A stretch of DNA of 64,000 nt from Ciona savignyi (Eukaryota; Chordata; Ascidiacea; Phlebobranchia; Cionidae), in the NCBI GenBank assembly GCA_000149265.1, contig CH002614.1, positions 326,017 to 390,016 on the forward strand, read 5' to 3'. Position numbers and translations under genes: made by a program. Numbering within the stretch: the stretch's first letter is position 1; each line of letters opens with the position of its first letter. Shown piece by piece: positions 63,304 to 64,000 of the stretch. Under the pieces are notes generated by a model. That model was not told the origin of the DNA. It searched no databases and saw nothing but the letters and a program-made list of their open reading frames with translations.

Positions 63304-64000
63304 TTTTTTTTTTTTTTTTTTTGCGGTAGTTTATTGCAAAGGGCGTTAGACTAATACAAAACGGCGGCAAAGTACAGATATGGCAAAAACAGCAGGGAAA
63401 ATATATGAACATAATACTTCACATGAGCCCAGACCATTTTGAATTGTGTTTCCATAGGGTGTTGTTACTAATAGCGGCCATTTTTTCCGAAAGTTTTACA
63501 TTTGCCACAAAATCAATAAATGCATTTACAAAGGGACTTATTTTTTGGATTTTACTACGATAGATAATATATCTTGCACATAAAATAAGGCAATTCAGCA
63601 GATTACTGTTATTTTCGGGGGCTCCGAATATCATGTTCGTGTGGCTCAGTGAAAGCGGTATTCTTAAATTAGCAGCAATCCAATTTTCGGTTTCGTTCCA
63701 AAACTTGACGGTGTGTATGCAGGTACAAAATAGATGGGTAAGTGTTTCCGGCTCAGTGAGGCACATTTCACATTTATCTGAATCAATTATCTTTAATTTA
63801 TATAGTTGCGAGTTTGTTACAATGGCTCTGAGATTCAGTTTAATTTGGAATGAGCGAAGGCGTGTTTCGATAGTTGATTTGTATGTATTGATGTATATAT
63901 TACTCCAGAAGGAGCCGTCAACATCTTTAAAGTTGCACTCCAGTTCCCATTGCAATTGGTATTTTCGAGGCTTCGTTACAACATGTTCGAGGGCTGCGTT
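63304..64000 (-). mobile_element. 3' end of an L1/Tx1-like LINE (reverse transcriptase C-terminus), runs off the window
   Basis: The minus-strand frame is open from the window edge (64000) to a stop at 63419-63421. It encodes the region C-terminal to the reverse transcriptase: FWSNIYINTYKSTIETRLRS, LNLRAIVTNSQLYKLKIID and a CCHC-like knuckle CEMCLTEPETLTHLFCTC (CX2C, then HX3C). This layout is typical of L1/Tx1-clade ORF2. The 3' UTR is short, with AATAAA at 63330-63335 (minus strand) and a 19-nt poly(A) at 63304-63322. The frame is intact as far as visible, so this copy may be young. Confidence 0.85.

Overview
The window reads as a compact, AT-rich animal genome with many short GT-AG introns, short dispersed SINE and MITE copies, and metazoan-only gene families. 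Gene content and repeat style fit an ascidian (Ciona-like tunicate). That is inferred from the sequence, not from a database match. One run of Ns (11833-12429) marks an assembly gap.

Layout. 1-1261: non-coding, with degenerate SINE pieces. 1262-19676 (+): a complete KDM5 histone H3K4 demethylase gene in 34 coding exons. 19.7-32.9 kb: a gene-poor interval of about 13 kb with no supportable coding gene, only scattered CRE-type motifs. 32922-42576 (+): a complete TANC-family scaffold gene (31 coding exons; P-loop domain, ankyrin repeats, TPR, C-terminal PDZ ligand). 43793-44044 (+): the small membrane protein SMIM15. 44356-46922 (+): arylamine N-acetyltransferase with an intact Cys-His-Asp triad. 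47467-52452 (-): a CNPY2-like ER protein with signal peptide and KDEL tail, whose introns are packed with MITE-like elements and a tRNA-Asp-like sequence. 53029-54237 (-): a four-exon gene for a secreted protein that is little more than one 10-cysteine Frizzled domain. 55.1-61.7 kb: a tandem duplication carrying two copies of a small unrecognised gene (-) with paired CxxC motifs. The 5' flank of this unit recurs a third time upstream of the Frizzled-domain gene. 61.7-63.3 kb: repeats. 63304-64000 (-): the 3' end of an L1/Tx1-like LINE with polyadenylation signal and poly(A) tail.

The genes do not form one pathway. KDM5 is nuclear chromatin machinery; TANC is a membrane-associated scaffold; NAT is cytosolic xenobiotic metabolism; SMIM15 is a membrane protein; CNPY2 and the Frizzled-domain protein are secretory-pathway proteins, the latter a candidate extracellular Wnt modulator. 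All exon structures were built by hand from splice consensus, reading-phase continuity and resemblance to known families; no alignment was run.
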